Below are positions 8,698-17,314 of a stretch of DNA of 64,000 nucleotides, piece after piece. Within the stretch, counting starts at the first letter, position 1. Every line of letters starts with the position of its first letter. A program made the position numbers and the translations under genes. Source of the stretch: Arsenicitalea aurantiaca. Its GTDB lineage: Bacteria; Pseudomonadota; Alphaproteobacteria; Rhizobiales; Devosiaceae. The notes under the pieces were generated by a model. It was not told the DNA's origin, made no database searches, and saw nothing but the letters and a program-made list of their open reading frames with translations. The stretch lies in assembly GCF_003994485.1 (NCBI RefSeq), contig NZ_RZNJ01000004.1, positions 495,785 to 559,784 on the forward strand. The letters run 5' to 3'.

Positions 8698-9117
8698 ATG
8701 CCCCGTGTCTCGCTCTTTTCCGCCCCCTTCCTTCTGGGCTTCGATGCCCTCGAGGAGCGGGTCGACCGCCTCGCAAGGGCGGCCGACGGCTACCCGCCCT
8801 ACAACATAGAGCGGCGTGTCGAGGAGGATGGCAGCGAGATGTTCCTCATCTCCATTGCGGTCGCCGGGTTCGACGAAACCGAACTCGAGATCCTGGCCGA
8901 GGACAACCAGCTCGTCGTGCGCGGCCGCCAGAAGGACGACCCCTCCCGGCAATTCCTTCACCGCGGCATCGCCGCCCGCCAGTTCCAGCGCAGCTTTCTG
9001 CTCGCTGACGGCGTTGTGGTCCAGGACGCCACATTGCGAAACGGCATGCTGGGCATAGAGTTGAAACGCCCGCGCACCGAAAAGAAAGCCCGTCGCATCG
9101 ACATCCGTTCTGCCTAG
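8698..9117 (+). CDS. Small heat-shock protein, Hsp20 family
   Basis: The 139-residue protein has a short N-terminal arm (MPRVSLFSAPFLLGFDALEERVDRL). The alpha-crystallin domain runs from about residue 37 (YPPYNIERR) to residue 130, with the RGIAARQFQRSFLLADGV strand and the NGMLGIELKR motif near the end. Such proteins hold unfolding polypeptides in a refoldable state without ATP. The IbpA-like N-terminus differs from the longer second Hsp20 of this window (60498-61040). It is the first gene of a two-gene unit with the DUF1150 gene, behind a sigma-32-like promoter. Confidence 0.93.
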   Translation: MPRVSLFSAPFLLGFDALEERVDRLARAADGYPPYNIERRVEEDGSEMFLISIAVAGFDETELEILAEDNQLVVRGRQKDDPSRQFLHRGIAARQFQRSFLLADGVVVQDATLRNGMLGIELKRPRTEKKARRIDIRSA

Positions 9118-9131
9118 AAAGGGGAACCGAC

Positions 9132-9404
9132 ATGCAACAGAGAAGCCACACCGAGCCCGCAAATCCGCTGCGGGACCTCACGCCGGCGCAGTTCATGGCG
9201 CTTGGCGGCAATGCGGTGGTCTACATCCGGCCGATCCGCGGCGACGCGCTCGCGCTTATGATGAACGAGCCCGATTTCGCCGAGGACGAGGAGCTCCAGC
9301 TCGTCGTCTCCGCCGATGGCTCGCCGCTTCTGGTCGCTGACAGCACCGAGGCGGTCGAGGAATGGCTCGCCGACAAGAATGTGGGGATCGCCGCGCTCCA
9401 CTGA
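9132..9404 (+). CDS. DUF1150 family protein
   Basis: The 90-residue protein belongs to the alphaproteobacterial DUF1150 family. Recognisable segments are LTPAQFMALGGNAVVYIRPI and the closing EEWLADKNVGIAALH. Genes of this family commonly follow an hsp20 gene, as here (14-base gap, ribosome site AAAGGGGAA), so it is probably made during heat shock and may assist or modulate the small chaperone. No enzymatic motif is visible. A strong terminator follows. Confidence 0.88.
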   Translation: MQQRSHTEPANPLRDLTPAQFMALGGNAVVYIRPIRGDALALMMNEPDFAEDEELQLVVSADGSPLLVADSTEAVEEWLADKNVGIAALH

Positions 9405-9430
9405 GCACGGCAACACCCTCCGCCCACGCA

Positions 9431-9469
9431 AAAGCGCCCCCGGCCAGCCGGAGGCGCTTTCGTTTTTTT
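9431..9469 (+). terminator. Rho-independent terminator after Hsp20-DUF1150
   Basis: AAAGCGCC (9431-9438) pairs with GGCGCTTT (9453-9460), with an inner CCGG/CCGG extension, and a run of seven T follows (9463-9469). It lies between convergent genes and may also slow transcription from ptsN, since A-residues precede the stem. Confidence 0.85.
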
Positions 9470-9494
9470 GGAAGGCGAATTCGCCCCGAAGGCG

Positions 9495-9962
9495 TCAGGC
9501 TGCCTGGGTCGAGGCGAGGGGCCGGCTCAGAATGGCGTGGAGCTCGGCCGGATCGCTTGTCCGGCGCAGATCCTCGACGAGGCTCTCGGTGCGCAGGACC
9601 CGCGCCACCTTGGCCAGCGCCTTCAGATGGTCTGCGCCCGCGCCCATGGGCGCGAGCAGCATCACGGCGATGTCGACGGGCTCGTCGTCCAGCGCGTCGA
9701 AATCCACCGCATGATCGAGCCGGGCGAACACCGCCACCACATCCCCGAGCCCTGCGAACTTGCCGTGCGGCACCGCGATGCCATTGCCGAGCCCGGTCGA
9801 GCCCAGCTGTTCGCGCTGGTTCAGCGCTTCGAAGATGGCGTCGCCGTCCTGGCCGGTCAGCTCGGCGGCCCGCGCCGCAAGCACTTCAAGCAGTTCACGC
9901 TTTGACTTGATGCCCGAGCAAGCAATGACAGCCTTCTCAGGCAGAATCTCGGCAAGTTCCAT
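9495..9962 (-). CDS. ptsN: Nitrogen-regulatory PTS IIA protein
   Basis: The 155-residue EIIA-Ntr domain has its phosphorylated histidine at His66 in GNGIAVPHGK, followed by GADHLKALAKVARVL and the usual C-terminal helix. EIIA-Ntr takes phosphate from the NPr/EI-Ntr chain and regulates nitrogen, potassium and stress functions by protein contact. Its place downstream of rpoN and hpf is the classical arrangement in proteobacteria. A 47-base gap separates it from hpf, so the two are probably co-transcribed. Confidence 0.95.
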   Translation of the reverse strand: MELAEILPEKAVIACSGIKSKRELLEVLAARAAELTGQDGDAIFEALNQREQLGSTGLGNGIAVPHGKFAGLGDVVAVFARLDHAVDFDALDDEPVDIAVMLLAPMGAGADHLKALAKVARVLRTESLVEDLRRTSDPAELHAILSRPLASTQAA

Positions 9963-10009
9963 GAAGAAAGCCCAATGTGGATCGAGTGTAGGCGGTGATG
10001 CCGGATCTG

Positions 10010-10582
10010 CTAATTGGCGCTGAGCGCGGGGTCGATCCAGCCGATATTGCCGTCGGCCCGGCGGTAGACCACATTCAGCCCGCCATGTCCAGCGTGGCGG
10101 AACATCACCACGTCGGACTGGGTCAGGTCGAGCTCCATCACGGCCTCGCCCACGCTCATCTGGCGCAGGTTCGAAGTGGTCTCGGCGATGACGGCGGGGG
10201 AGAAGTCCTCGGCCAGTTCCTCCTCGTCATCGGTCGACTGCAAAACGTAGGACTGGGCCTGCAGCACTTCGCCGGTCTCGCCCTTGCGGCGATGGCTCTT
10301 GAGCTTGCGGTTGTAGCGGCGCAGCCGCTTCTCGATATGCCCCGACATGATCTCGTAGGCGGAGGTCGCGTCCCCGCCATAGGCGCTGGCCTGCAGCACC
10401 GCTCCGGAATCCAGGTGCACGAGGCACTGGGCCTGGAAGCCCGATCCTTCGTGCTCGAGGGTCAGATGGCCCGAATACCCGCCATCGAAATACTTCTTCA
10501 CCACCGCGTCGAAATGATTCTCGGCCTTGGTGCGAAGAGCCTCTCCCACGTCCATATTCTTTCCGGAAACGCGCAAGGTCAT
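10010..10582 (-). CDS. hpf: Ribosome hibernation-promoting factor, long form
   Basis: The 190-residue protein has an N-terminal HPF/YfiA domain (MTLRVSGKNMDVGEALR to about residue 100, with the basic segment RLRRYNRKLKSHRRK). A C-terminal dimerisation domain contains VGEAVMELDLTQSDVVMFRHA. Long HPF dimerises 70S ribosomes into inactive 100S particles in stationary phase. The start at 10582 is preceded by GAGG with a 6-base gap; an in-frame ATG at 10594 adds four residues. The 162 bases to rpoN contain a GC hairpin (10686-10706) that might cause partial termination and let hpf be tuned separately from rpoN. Confidence 0.95.
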   Translation of the reverse strand: MTLRVSGKNMDVGEALRTKAENHFDAVVKKYFDGGYSGHLTLEHEGSGFQAQCLVHLDSGAVLQASAYGGDATSAYEIMSGHIEKRLRRYNRKLKSHRRKGETGEVLQAQSYVLQSTDDEEELAEDFSPAVIAETTSNLRQMSVGEAVMELDLTQSDVVMFRHAGHGGLNVVYRRADGNIGWIDPALSAN

Positions 10583-10685
10583 GACATACCTCATCTTATT
10601 AGTGGCTGGAACGTCCACCAACGGATGTGGGTGGCCGCCCATGAGGAGTCTAGACCCGGGTCGGGCGGCGAGGCAATCGGCAACT

Positions 10686-10706
10686 GGCGGGCCAACCGGG
10701 CCCGCC
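10686..10706 (-). other. GC-rich hairpin between rpoN and hpf
   Basis: GGCGGGCC (10686-10693) pairs perfectly with GGCCCGCC (10699-10706) around a 5-base loop. No T-run follows on either strand. It may be a partial terminator or processing site separating rpoN from hpf-ptsN. Confidence 0.4.
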
Positions 10707-10744
10707 CAGGCTTGACAGGCCCGCATTCCGGGGGTTTCAGGGCC

Positions 10745-12280
10745 TCAGCGCGCCTCGGCCAGCGCCCGTTTCTGGCGCCGCCTTATGACCGATGACGGGA
10801 TGTTCATCGCCTCGCGATATTTGGCCACGGTGCGTCGCGCCACCTCGATCCCCTGCTCGCGCTGCAGGGTTTCGGCAATGGTGTCGTCCGAGAGGATCGC
10901 CTTGGGGCTCTCCGCCTCGATGAGCTGGCGGATCCGGTGCCGCACCGCCTCGGCCGAATGGTCTTCCCCGCCGCTCGAGGAGCCGAGCGCGGTGGTGAAG
11001 AAATATTTCATCTCGAAGAGCCCCCGCGGGGTCGAGATGTATTTGTTCGCCGTCACCCGGCTCACGGTCGATTCATGCATGCCGATCGCCTCGGCGACGA
11101 GCTTCAGCGTCATCGGGCGCAGATGCGAAATCCCGTGCAGCAGAAATCCGTCCTGCTGGCGCACGATCTCGGCGGCGACCTTCAGCACCGTCTGCGCGCG
11201 CTGGTCGAGGCTCTTGGCGAGCCAGTTCGCGGTCGAAAGGCAGTCGACGAGGAAGGCCTTTTCCCCGGGGTCCCGCGTCCTTCGCGTCACGCTCGCATAA
11301 TAGGTGCGGTTGATGAGCACCCGCGGCAGGATGTCGGCATTGAGTTCCAGCGCCCAGTCCCCGCCCGGCCCCTGCCGCACGAAGACGTCCGGCACGACGG
11401 CTTCCACCGGCCCGCCCTCGAAGGCTTTGCCGGGGCGCGGATCGAGGTCGCGCAGTTCGGCCAGCATCTCGATCAGGTCTTCGCGATCGCAGCCTACCGC
11501 GCGCATCAGCCCCGCCATGTCATGGCCTGCGACCAGTTCGAGATTGTCGAGCAGGCGCGCCATCAGCGGGTCGTAGCGGTTCTTCTCGCGCAGCTGGATC
11601 ATCAGGCACTCGCGCACGTCGCGCGCAAAGACGCCGACGGGCTCAGAGCCCTGGATCTTGAGGAGCACCGCTTCGACATGGCCTGGGCTCGTCCCCAGCT
11701 GCTCGGCGACCGTCTGGAGGTCGGTCACCAGATACCCCGCCTCGTTGAGGCTGTCGATGAGGAACCGGGCGATGATCCGCTCGGCGGGATCGCGCAGGAT
11801 CAGCCCGACCTGGTCTGACAGATGTTCCGAAAGGCTCGGCCGCGACGCAACGAACTGGTCGAGATCGGCCGCTTCCCCGCCATCTCCCGAGGCGCTTTCG
11901 CCGGGGCCCGATCCGCCGCCCAGCCGGTCCGGGCCGGTCTGCTCGGGAAAGACGTTCTCGACGGCCGTGTCATAGCCGTCCGCGATCGCGTCGGCGGACT
12001 GGATACGGTCCGCATGGCTGACGGTGTCCTCATAGGCGCTGAGCTCGCTCGGGGTCTCGGGGGCGGCCGGGCCTTCGGGCTCCCCGCCCTCGCCACCCTC
12101 GGCCTGGTCCGGCCCCGAGCCGTCCTCGCGCTCGAGCAGGGGGTTGCGCAGCAGTTCGGCGTCGACGAAGGCGTTGAGTTCGAGATGGCTCAGCTGCAGC
12201 AGCCGGATCGACTGCATCAATTGCGGCGTCAGCGTCAGCGATTGCGACTGACGCACCTCCAGCCTGGGCGTTAGGCCCAT
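10745..12280 (-). CDS. rpoN: RNA polymerase sigma-54 factor
   Basis: The 511-residue protein has all three sigma-54 regions. Region I is Gln/Leu-rich (VRQSQSLTLTPQLMQSIRLLQ) and meets the activator. An acidic linker follows (about residues 55-130). The core-binding and helix-turn-helix regions contain MHESTVSRVTANKY. The RpoN box ARRTVAKYRE lies near the C-terminus and reads the -24 element. The start at 12280 follows GGGGGAAC. It controls promoters that need AAA+ activators, such as nitrogen assimilation and transport genes. It lies downstream of lptB, the standard arrangement. Confidence 0.97.
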   Translation of the reverse strand: MGLTPRLEVRQSQSLTLTPQLMQSIRLLQLSHLELNAFVDAELLRNPLLEREDGSGPDQAEGGEGGEPEGPAAPETPSELSAYEDTVSHADRIQSADAIADGYDTAVENVFPEQTGPDRLGGGSGPGESASGDGGEAADLDQFVASRPSLSEHLSDQVGLILRDPAERIIARFLIDSLNEAGYLVTDLQTVAEQLGTSPGHVEAVLLKIQGSEPVGVFARDVRECLMIQLREKNRYDPLMARLLDNLELVAGHDMAGLMRAVGCDREDLIEMLAELRDLDPRPGKAFEGGPVEAVVPDVFVRQGPGGDWALELNADILPRVLINRTYYASVTRRTRDPGEKAFLVDCLSTANWLAKSLDQRAQTVLKVAAEIVRQQDGFLLHGISHLRPMTLKLVAEAIGMHESTVSRVTANKYISTPRGLFEMKYFFTTALGSSSGGEDHSAEAVRHRIRQLIEAESPKAILSDDTIAETLQREQGIEVARRTVAKYREAMNIPSSVIRRRQKRALAEAR

Positions 12281-12386
12281 ATCCGTTCCCCCGAACGCAA
12301 GATCACCAAGTGCGAGGCGGACCATTGCGCAATTGCGCGGCGAAGGCAAGTTCCGTGCCAGAGGGGCGGCAAAAGTGAGTGCGGCT

Positions 12387-13145
12387 CTAGACCGAGAAGC
12401 TCTCGCCCAGATAGACCCGCCGCGCCTCGGGGTCGGCGGCGATGGTTTCGGGCCGGCCCTGGATCATCACCCGCCCGTCATGGATGAGATAGGCCCGATC
12501 GACCAGACTCAGCGTCTCGCGCACCGCATGGTCGGTGATCAGCACCCCGATGCCGCGCGCCGTCAGCGCTTTCACCAGCCCCTTGACCTCCGCGACCGCG
12601 ATCGGATCGACCCCCGCAAAGGGCTCGTCGAGCAGCATGAAGAGCGGGTCGGCCGCAAGCGCCCGGGCGATCTCGACGCGTCGGCGCTCCCCGCCCGAAA
12701 GCGCCAGCGCATTGGTGTTGCGCAGATGGGCGATGGAAAAATCCGTCAAAAGCGTTTCGAGCCGATCGCGCCGCGCCTTGCGCCCGCGCACATGCCCTTC
12801 GAGCACCGCGAGGATGTTGTCGGCGACGCTCAGCCCGCGAAAGATCGATGGCTCCTGGGGCAGATACCCCACCCCCATCCGCCCGCGCTGGAAGAGCGGC
12901 AGATGGGTGATCTTGAGCCCGTCGAGCAGGATGTCGCCGCGATCGGGCTTCACGAGCCCCATGATGATGGTGAAGACCGTCGTCTTGCCCGCGCCGTTTG
13001 GCCCGAGCAGCCCCACCGCCTCGCCGCGGCGGATGGCGAGGCTCACATCGTGCACCACCGCCTTCTTGCCGAAGCTCTTGGCAATGCCGTGGGCGACGAG
13101 CCACCCGGTCTGGTCGAGCCGCCCGCTCTGCGCTGCCGCGCTCAT
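12387..13145 (-). CDS. lptB: LPS export ABC transporter ATP-binding protein
   Basis: The 252-residue ATPase has Walker A GPNGAGKTT (residues 48-56), the Q-loop YLPQEPSIFRGL, signature LSGGERRRVEIARAL, Walker B LFMLLDEPFAGVD and the switch His in ITDHAVRETL. GIAKSFGKKAVVHDVSL and VYLGESF at the C-terminus are typical of LptB. It powers extraction of lipopolysaccharide from the inner membrane with LptF and LptG, which are not in this window. The start overlaps the lptA stop by 4 bases. Confidence 0.96.
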   Translation of the reverse strand: MSAAAQSGRLDQTGWLVAHGIAKSFGKKAVVHDVSLAIRRGEAVGLLGPNGAGKTTVFTIIMGLVKPDRGDILLDGLKITHLPLFQRGRMGVGYLPQEPSIFRGLSVADNILAVLEGHVRGRKARRDRLETLLTDFSIAHLRNTNALALSGGERRRVEIARALAADPLFMLLDEPFAGVDPIAVAEVKGLVKALTARGIGVLITDHAVRETLSLVDRAYLIHDGRVMIQGRPETIAADPEARRVYLGESFSV

Positions 13146-13603
13146 TGGGGGGTGAACACTCCGGTCACCCGACCCCCGCTCCCGCCGCTCGAAAAGGTCG
13201 AGACGTTGGTTGCAAGGTTGATGACGAGTTCGGGGCCCCTGAGCGTACCGGTGGCGTTGGTCACCTCGACATTGCCCGAGAGCCGCAGGATCTGCGTCGT
13301 CGGATCATAGCGCGCCCGCTCGCCGCTCGCGCGCTGGTCGGGGGTCCGGATGCGCACCGATCCGGTCGCCTCGAAGCTCGAGATCGCCGTTGCGCTGCCA
13401 TCGGGGGAGACGACGCTCACCTCTGCCGCCTCGAGGCTGAGATTGCCCCGCTCCACCCTCACATTGCCCGAAAAGACGCCCCGTCCCGTCGCCTCCTCGA
13501 CGACGAAGCTGTCCGCCGAAATCTCGACCGGGACATTGGCCTGCCCGAGCGCCGCCCCGCAAAGCGCCAGTCCCATTCCGATCGCTGCCAGCATCCGTTT
13601 CAT
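13142..13603 (-). CDS. lptA: LPS transport periplasmic protein LptA
   Basis: The 153-residue protein has a signal peptide (MKRMLAAIGMGLALCGAALGQ). One OstA/LptA domain follows, with strands such as VEISADSFVVEEATGRGVFSG and AISSFEATGSVRIRTPDQ. LptA monomers stack to bridge the periplasm between LptC and LptD and shield the lipid chains of LPS. It overlaps both lptC and lptB by 4 bases. Confidence 0.93.
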   Translation of the reverse strand: MKRMLAAIGMGLALCGAALGQANVPVEISADSFVVEEATGRGVFSGNVRVERGNLSLEAAEVSVVSPDGSATAISSFEATGSVRIRTPDQRASGERARYDPTTQILRLSGNVEVTNATGTLRGPELVINLATNVSTFSSGGSGGRVTGVFTPQ

Positions 13604-14256
13604 CGGTCCACTCCCGGCGTGCCCAGAAGGCGCATCCGCACGTTCGAAAACTGCGTCACGCCCGCTTGCGCATCATACTCCATCCGATCCGCCTCGAGGC
13701 GTGCGCCATCGGCAAAGGTGATCGAAACCCCGCCCGCGCTCGATACGCGCCGCGCCGGAAAATCGAGCGCCATGCCGGTGATCGTGCCGGCGCTCCCCAG
13801 CGTGTCGGTCAGCGTGATCGTGCCCGGCACGGTGATCAGCTGCCGGCTCACCTCCATGACGGCCTCTCCGGCCTGCGCCGCGATGATGCTGCCATCGGCG
13901 CGCGTCGCCGAGATCAGCGCATCGGATAGCGTGATCGTATCGGTATCAGAAACGCTCGCCCGCGCCGCGCCCGCCTCGACCCGGTAGCTCAGCCCCTCCG
14001 CCGTCACCCCGCCATAGCGCGGCGCGGCGACGGTGATCGTCTCGCGGTCGATGCTGATCGGGCCGATCTCGAATTCGGGCCCGAGATCGAGCCTCAGGAT
14101 CTGGAGCCCGAATAGTCCGAGCGCGAGGAAGCCGCACGCCGGGACCAGAAGCCGCAGCCCGCTGACGAAACGGTTGCGACGGGCGAGCCGGCGATAGAGC
14201 CCCCGGCGTCCCCCCCGGTCGTCCGCGTCCCGCCAGTCTGCGGCCTCCGCCCCCAT
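13600..14256 (-). CDS. lptC: LPS export protein LptC
   Basis: The 218-residue protein has a basic cytoplasmic start, one membrane anchor at about residues 33-55 (GLRLLVPACGFLALGLFGLQIL) and a periplasmic beta-jellyroll. Family-typical segments are ITVAAPRYGGVTAEGLSYRVEA and the closing ADRMEYDAQAGVTQFSNVRM. LptC passes LPS from the LptBFG complex to LptA. It begins 5 bases after the rnd stop and overlaps lptA by 4 bases, so rnd-lptC-lptA-lptB-rpoN may form one transcript. Confidence 0.9.
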   Translation of the reverse strand: MGAEAADWRDADDRGGRRGLYRRLARRNRFVSGLRLLVPACGFLALGLFGLQILRLDLGPEFEIGPISIDRETITVAAPRYGGVTAEGLSYRVEAGAARASVSDTDTITLSDALISATRADGSIIAAQAGEAVMEVSRQLITVPGTITLTDTLGSAGTITGMALDFPARRVSSAGGVSITFADGARLEADRMEYDAQAGVTQFSNVRMRLLGTPGVDR

Positions 14257-14261
14257 CGGCG

Positions 14262-14876
14262 TCAGCTATGGGCGAAGATGTCGGTTTCGTCCCAGCCCAA
14301 GAGGTCCAGTTCGATCCGCGTCGCGAGGAACTCGAAGCACGTCTTGGCCAGCCCCGTCCGCCCTTCGCGCTCGAGCATGCGGTCGAGGTGCCGCTTGAGG
14401 TCGTGCAGATAAAGAACATCCGAGGCCGCATAGTCGAGCTGGGCCTGGCTCAGCGTCTCCGCGCCCCAGTCCGAGCTCTGCTGCTGCTTGGAGAGATCGA
14501 CCCCGAGCAGTTCGCGCGCGAGGTCCTTGAGCCCGTGCCGGTCGGTATAGGTGCGCACGAGTTTCGAGGCGATCTTGGTGCAGTAGACGGGCCCCGTCAC
14601 CACCCCGAAGCGGTGCTTGAGCACGGCCATGTCGAAGCGCGCGAAATGAAAGAGCTTCGTCACCCCCGGATCGCCGAGCAGCGCCCTGAGGTTCGGCGCA
14701 TCGGCCCCGTCCGCGGGGATCTGCACGACATCGGCGCTGCCGTCCCCGGGCGAAAGCTGCACGACGCAGAGCCTGTCCCGGCGCGGGTCGAGCCCCATCG
14801 TCTCGGTGTCGATGGCGACTTCGCGGCCATAGCGGGAAAGGTCGGGCAAGTCACCCCGATGCAGTCTGACGGTCAT
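14262..14876 (-). CDS. rnd: Short ribonuclease D (DEDDy exonuclease)
   Basis: The 204-residue protein is only the DEDDy nuclease domain and lacks the HRDC domains of E. coli RNase D. Motif I is AIDTETMGL (Asp23, Glu25), motif II FHFARFDMAVL, and motif III LDYAASDVLYL with its Tyr. It trims 3' ends of tRNA and other small RNAs. The short form just ahead of lptC is common in Rhizobiales. The start MTVRLHRGDLPDLSRYG matches relatives, although the ribosome site is weak. A tRNA-Leu gene lies immediately upstream on the same strand. Confidence 0.92.
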   Translation of the reverse strand: MTVRLHRGDLPDLSRYGREVAIDTETMGLDPRRDRLCVVQLSPGDGSADVVQIPADGADAPNLRALLGDPGVTKLFHFARFDMAVLKHRFGVVTGPVYCTKIASKLVRTYTDRHGLKDLARELLGVDLSKQQQSSDWGAETLSQAQLDYAASDVLYLHDLKRHLDRMLEREGRTGLAKTCFEFLATRIELDLLGWDETDIFAHS

Positions 14877-15007
14877 GAAGCACTCTTGGAGCTGGATTGG
14901 ACTGGACAAAGGCGCGGACGGAAAACCTCCGCACTCCGAGCCTTGAGGCTTGATGCCACACCAACATGGCCTTGGAAAGGCTCCCGCCCCGTCCCCGCCC
15001 CACCCCC

Positions 15008-15039
15008 AAAAGCAAAAAGCCTCCCCGAAGGGAGGCCTT
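15008..15039 (-). terminator. Rho-independent terminator after tRNA-Leu
   Basis: On the minus strand GCCTCCC and GGGAGGC form a 7-bp stem (15030-15036 with 15019-15025) closed by a TTCG tetraloop, followed by TTTTTGCTTTT. It starts 9 bases beyond the tRNA 3' end and should stop tRNA transcription before rnd. Confidence 0.92.
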
Positions 15040-15047
15040 GCGCCGAT

Positions 15048-15132
15048 TGGTGCCCTGGAGAAGACTCGAACTTCCACGTCTTGCGACACACGGACCTGAA
15101 CCGTGCGCGTCTACCAATTCCGCCACCAGGGC
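15048..15132 (-). tRNA. tRNA-Leu (anticodon CAG)
   Basis: The 85-base gene includes an encoded 3' CCA. Acceptor strands GCCCTGG and CCAGGGC pair, and the D-arm GGCGGAATTGGTAGAC is that of a leucine tRNA. The anticodon stem CACGG/CCGTG encloses TTCAGGT, giving anticodon CAG for CUG codons. There is a class II long variable arm, and the T-arm loop contains GTTCGAGTC. Confidence 0.97.
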
Positions 15133-15148
15133 ACTGATGGGCGCCGCT

Positions 15149-15177
15149 ACCTAGGGCAGAGTGAGCGGACTTGTCAA
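15149..15177 (-). promoter_or_regulatory. Predicted sigma-70 promoter of tRNA-Leu
   Basis: Reading the minus strand, TTGACA (15177-15172) is followed after 17 bases by CTAGGT (15154-15149). The expected start is about 10 bases before the mature tRNA 5' end. The -35 is perfect; the -10 is weak. Confidence 0.5.
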
Positions 15178-15333
15178 CGCCAAAGCGCGGATCGTGCTCG
15201 ACAGGTGCATCCCCTTGGGTTTAGAGCGTTCCGCAAGCCCGCCCGGAGCGCTTTCCGGGCACCGCAAGACCCCCTGACCGCCCGCCGCCCGCCTCCAGGG
15301 AACGGCCGCGGCCAAACCTGTTGGAGCACGTCC

Positions 15334-16296
15334 ATGGACCATGAGAACACCCTCGTCACCGTCTTCGGCGGCTCGGGGTTCATCGGCACCCAGCTCGTGC
15401 AGGCGCTGGCCCGCCGCGGCCATCGCGTGCGCGTTGCGGTGCGCCGCCCCGATCTTGCCGGCCATGTGCGCATGCTGGGCGGGGTGGGGCAGGTCGTGCC
15501 GGTCCAGGCCAATATCCGCGATGCTGCCTCGGTGCGCCAGGCGATCGCCGGGGCAGGGGCCGTGGTCAACCTCGTCGGCATCGGCTTCGAGAAGGGCCGC
15601 CAGCGCTTTGCCGCCGTCAATGCGCGGGGCGCCGCGACCGTCGCCGAGGCTGCGCGCGAAGCGGGCGTCACCCGGCTCGTCCACATGTCGGGGCTCGGCT
15701 TCGAAGGCGTCGAGGGGAGCGGCTTTGCCCGCTCCAAGACGGCGGGCGAAGAGGCCGTGCTCGAAGCCTTCCCGGAGGCCGTGATCATCCGGCCCTCCAT
15801 CGTCTTCGGCCCGGGCGACGGCTTTTTCAATCTCCTCGGCAGCCTCGCCCGCATGAGCCCCGTCCTGCCGCTGATCGGCGGGCAGTCGCGCTTCCAGCCG
15901 GTTCATGTCGGCGATGTCGCCGAAGCCATCGCGATCGCGGTCGGTGGCGGGGTCCCCGGTGGCCGCATCTACGAGCTCGGCGGGCCCGACATCGAGACCT
16001 ACCGGCAGCTGACCGAGCGCGTCCTCAAGGCAACCGGGCGGTCGAACCTGCTCCTGCCGCTGCCCGTGCCGGTGGCGCGCGCCATGGCGATGGTCTTTTC
16101 GGTCCTGCCCCGGCCGCTCCTCACCGGGGACCAGATCACGCTGCTGCAGCGCGACAATGTCGTCTCCCCCGAGGCGATTGCCGAGCACCGCACGCTTGCG
16201 GCCTTCGGCATTCTCCCCACCTCGATGGATGCGATCCTGCCCGATTATCTCTGGCGCTTCCGCCGCAACGGCCAGTTCGACCGCCAGACGAGCTGA
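15334..16296 (+). CDS. NDUFA9-like complex I NAD(P)-binding protein
   Basis: The 320-residue protein is an atypical SDR with the Rossmann motif FGGSGFIGTQLV at residues 11-22 and no complete YxxxK. It resembles the complex I accessory subunit NDUFA9 (ASGFEKGRQRF-like region, HMSGLGF, RSKTAGEEAV, IIRPSIVFGPGDGFFNLL). In alphaproteobacteria the homologue binds NADPH and is linked to NADH:quinone oxidoreductase, although the nuo operon is not here. TGGAG precedes the ATG by 8 bases. The 200 bases upstream hold the tRNA promoter and a GC hairpin near 15250-15267, but no gene. Confidence 0.85.
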   Translation: MDHENTLVTVFGGSGFIGTQLVQALARRGHRVRVAVRRPDLAGHVRMLGGVGQVVPVQANIRDAASVRQAIAGAGAVVNLVGIGFEKGRQRFAAVNARGAATVAEAAREAGVTRLVHMSGLGFEGVEGSGFARSKTAGEEAVLEAFPEAVIIRPSIVFGPGDGFFNLLGSLARMSPVLPLIGGQSRFQPVHVGDVAEAIAIAVGGGVPGGRIYELGGPDIETYRQLTERVLKATGRSNLLLPLPVPVARAMAMVFSVLPRPLLTGDQITLLQRDNVVSPEAIAEHRTLAAFGILPTSMDAILPDYLWRFRRNGQFDRQTS

Positions 16297-16300
16297 GCCC

Positions 16301-16318
16301 CGGCCCTGGCAGGGGCCG
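16301..16318. terminator. GC hairpin between convergent genes, no T-run
   Basis: CGGCCC (16301-16306) pairs with GGGCCG (16313-16318) across a 6-base loop. It fills the 28-base gap between the NDUFA9-like gene and uppP. It may end transcription from both sides, with help from Rho. Confidence 0.4.
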
Positions 16319-16324
16319 CCCCGC

Positions 16325-17137
16325 TCAGCCGAACAGCAGCAGCGCCCAGAGCCCGACTGCGCCCACGAAGATGCGCCAGTAGGCAAAGGGCGCAAAGCCG
16401 TGCCGCGAGATGAAGTCGAGCAGGTAGCGCACGACGAAGACCGCGACGATGAAGGCCGAGACGAACCCCACGACGATGCCGAGCCCGAGCTCGGTGGTGA
16501 TGAGGTCGCGGTTCTTCCAGAGGTCGTAGCCGAACGCCCCGGTCATGATCGGCAGGGCGATGAAGAAGGTGAATTCTGCCGCGCTCCGCTTGTCGGTCCC
16601 CATCAGGAGCGACCCCACGATTGTCGCGCCCGAGCGCGAGACCCCGGGCACCAGCGCCAGCACCTGGAAGAGCCCGATCCCCAGGCACAGCAGCGGGGGG
16701 TAATTGTAGATGTCGGTATGTTTGGGCGTCAGCTTCAGCTGGTCGACATAAAGCAGGATCACCCCGCCCAGGATCAGCATCACGCAGATCACCACCGGCG
16801 TCTCGTAGATCACGCTCTTGATGAAATCGTGCGCGAGCACGCCCACGATCGCCGCCGGAAACGAGGCCAGCACCACCCCGAGGATGAACCGCCACGCGCC
16901 GGGCTTGCCCGCCAGCGCATCGCGCGCGATCAGCACCAGCCGCTGGAAGTAGATGACGACGATGGCGAGGATCGCCCCGAGCTGGATCAGCACCTCGAAG
17001 GTCCGTCCCGGGCTGTCGAAGCCGAGGAAATACCCGGCCAGCAGCAGGTGGCCTGTGGACGAAACCGGTATGAATTCGGTAAGTCCTTCGATAATCCCGA
17101 GGATCAGCGGCACAAAAAGACCTTGATCGGCGTTCAT
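16325..17137 (-). CDS. uppP: Undecaprenyl-diphosphatase (BacA type)
   Basis: The 270-residue polytopic membrane protein shows the family motifs [18 protein letters not shown] (residues 14-31, catalytic Glu and Ser region) and [12 protein letters not shown] near residue 165. It has about eight membrane segments. It removes a phosphate from undecaprenyl diphosphate to recycle the carrier lipid for peptidoglycan and O-antigen synthesis, and confers bacitracin tolerance. The ATG at 17137 follows GGAG with a 6-base gap. The divergent 177-base gap to the GST-like gene shows no clear promoter motif. Confidence 0.96.
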   Translation of the reverse strand: MNADQGLFVPLILGIIEGLTEFIPVSSTGHLLLAGYFLGFDSPGRTFEVLIQLGAILAIVVIYFQRLVLIARDALAGKPGAWRFILGVVLASFPAAIVGVLAHDFIKSVIYETPVVICVMLILGGVILLYVDQLKLTPKHTDIYNYPPLLCLGIGLFQVLALVPGVSRSGATIVGSLLMGTDKRSAAEFTFFIALPIMTGAFGYDLWKNRDLITTELGLGIVVGFVSAFIVAVFVVRYLLDFISRHGFAPFAYWRIFVGAVGLWALLLFG

Positions 17138-17314
17138 CTGATCTCCAAATTCCAAACGGTCGGCTTCTGGCCGCGCGGCGCTTCTATCCCGATTTGGGGG
17201 GTCAAGGCCAGATTGGGCGCCGCGATCCTGCCCTTTGGGGGACGAGAACGGCGCCGCCCGGCCCGGATCCGGGGCCGGAACCGGATGCAACCGACCCATT
17301 TTAGGGGCGACTGA

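Noticed and set aside
15299..15322. EcfG promoter before the NDUFA9-like gene
   Set aside because: GGAAC is present, but no CGTT lies at 16-17 bases.
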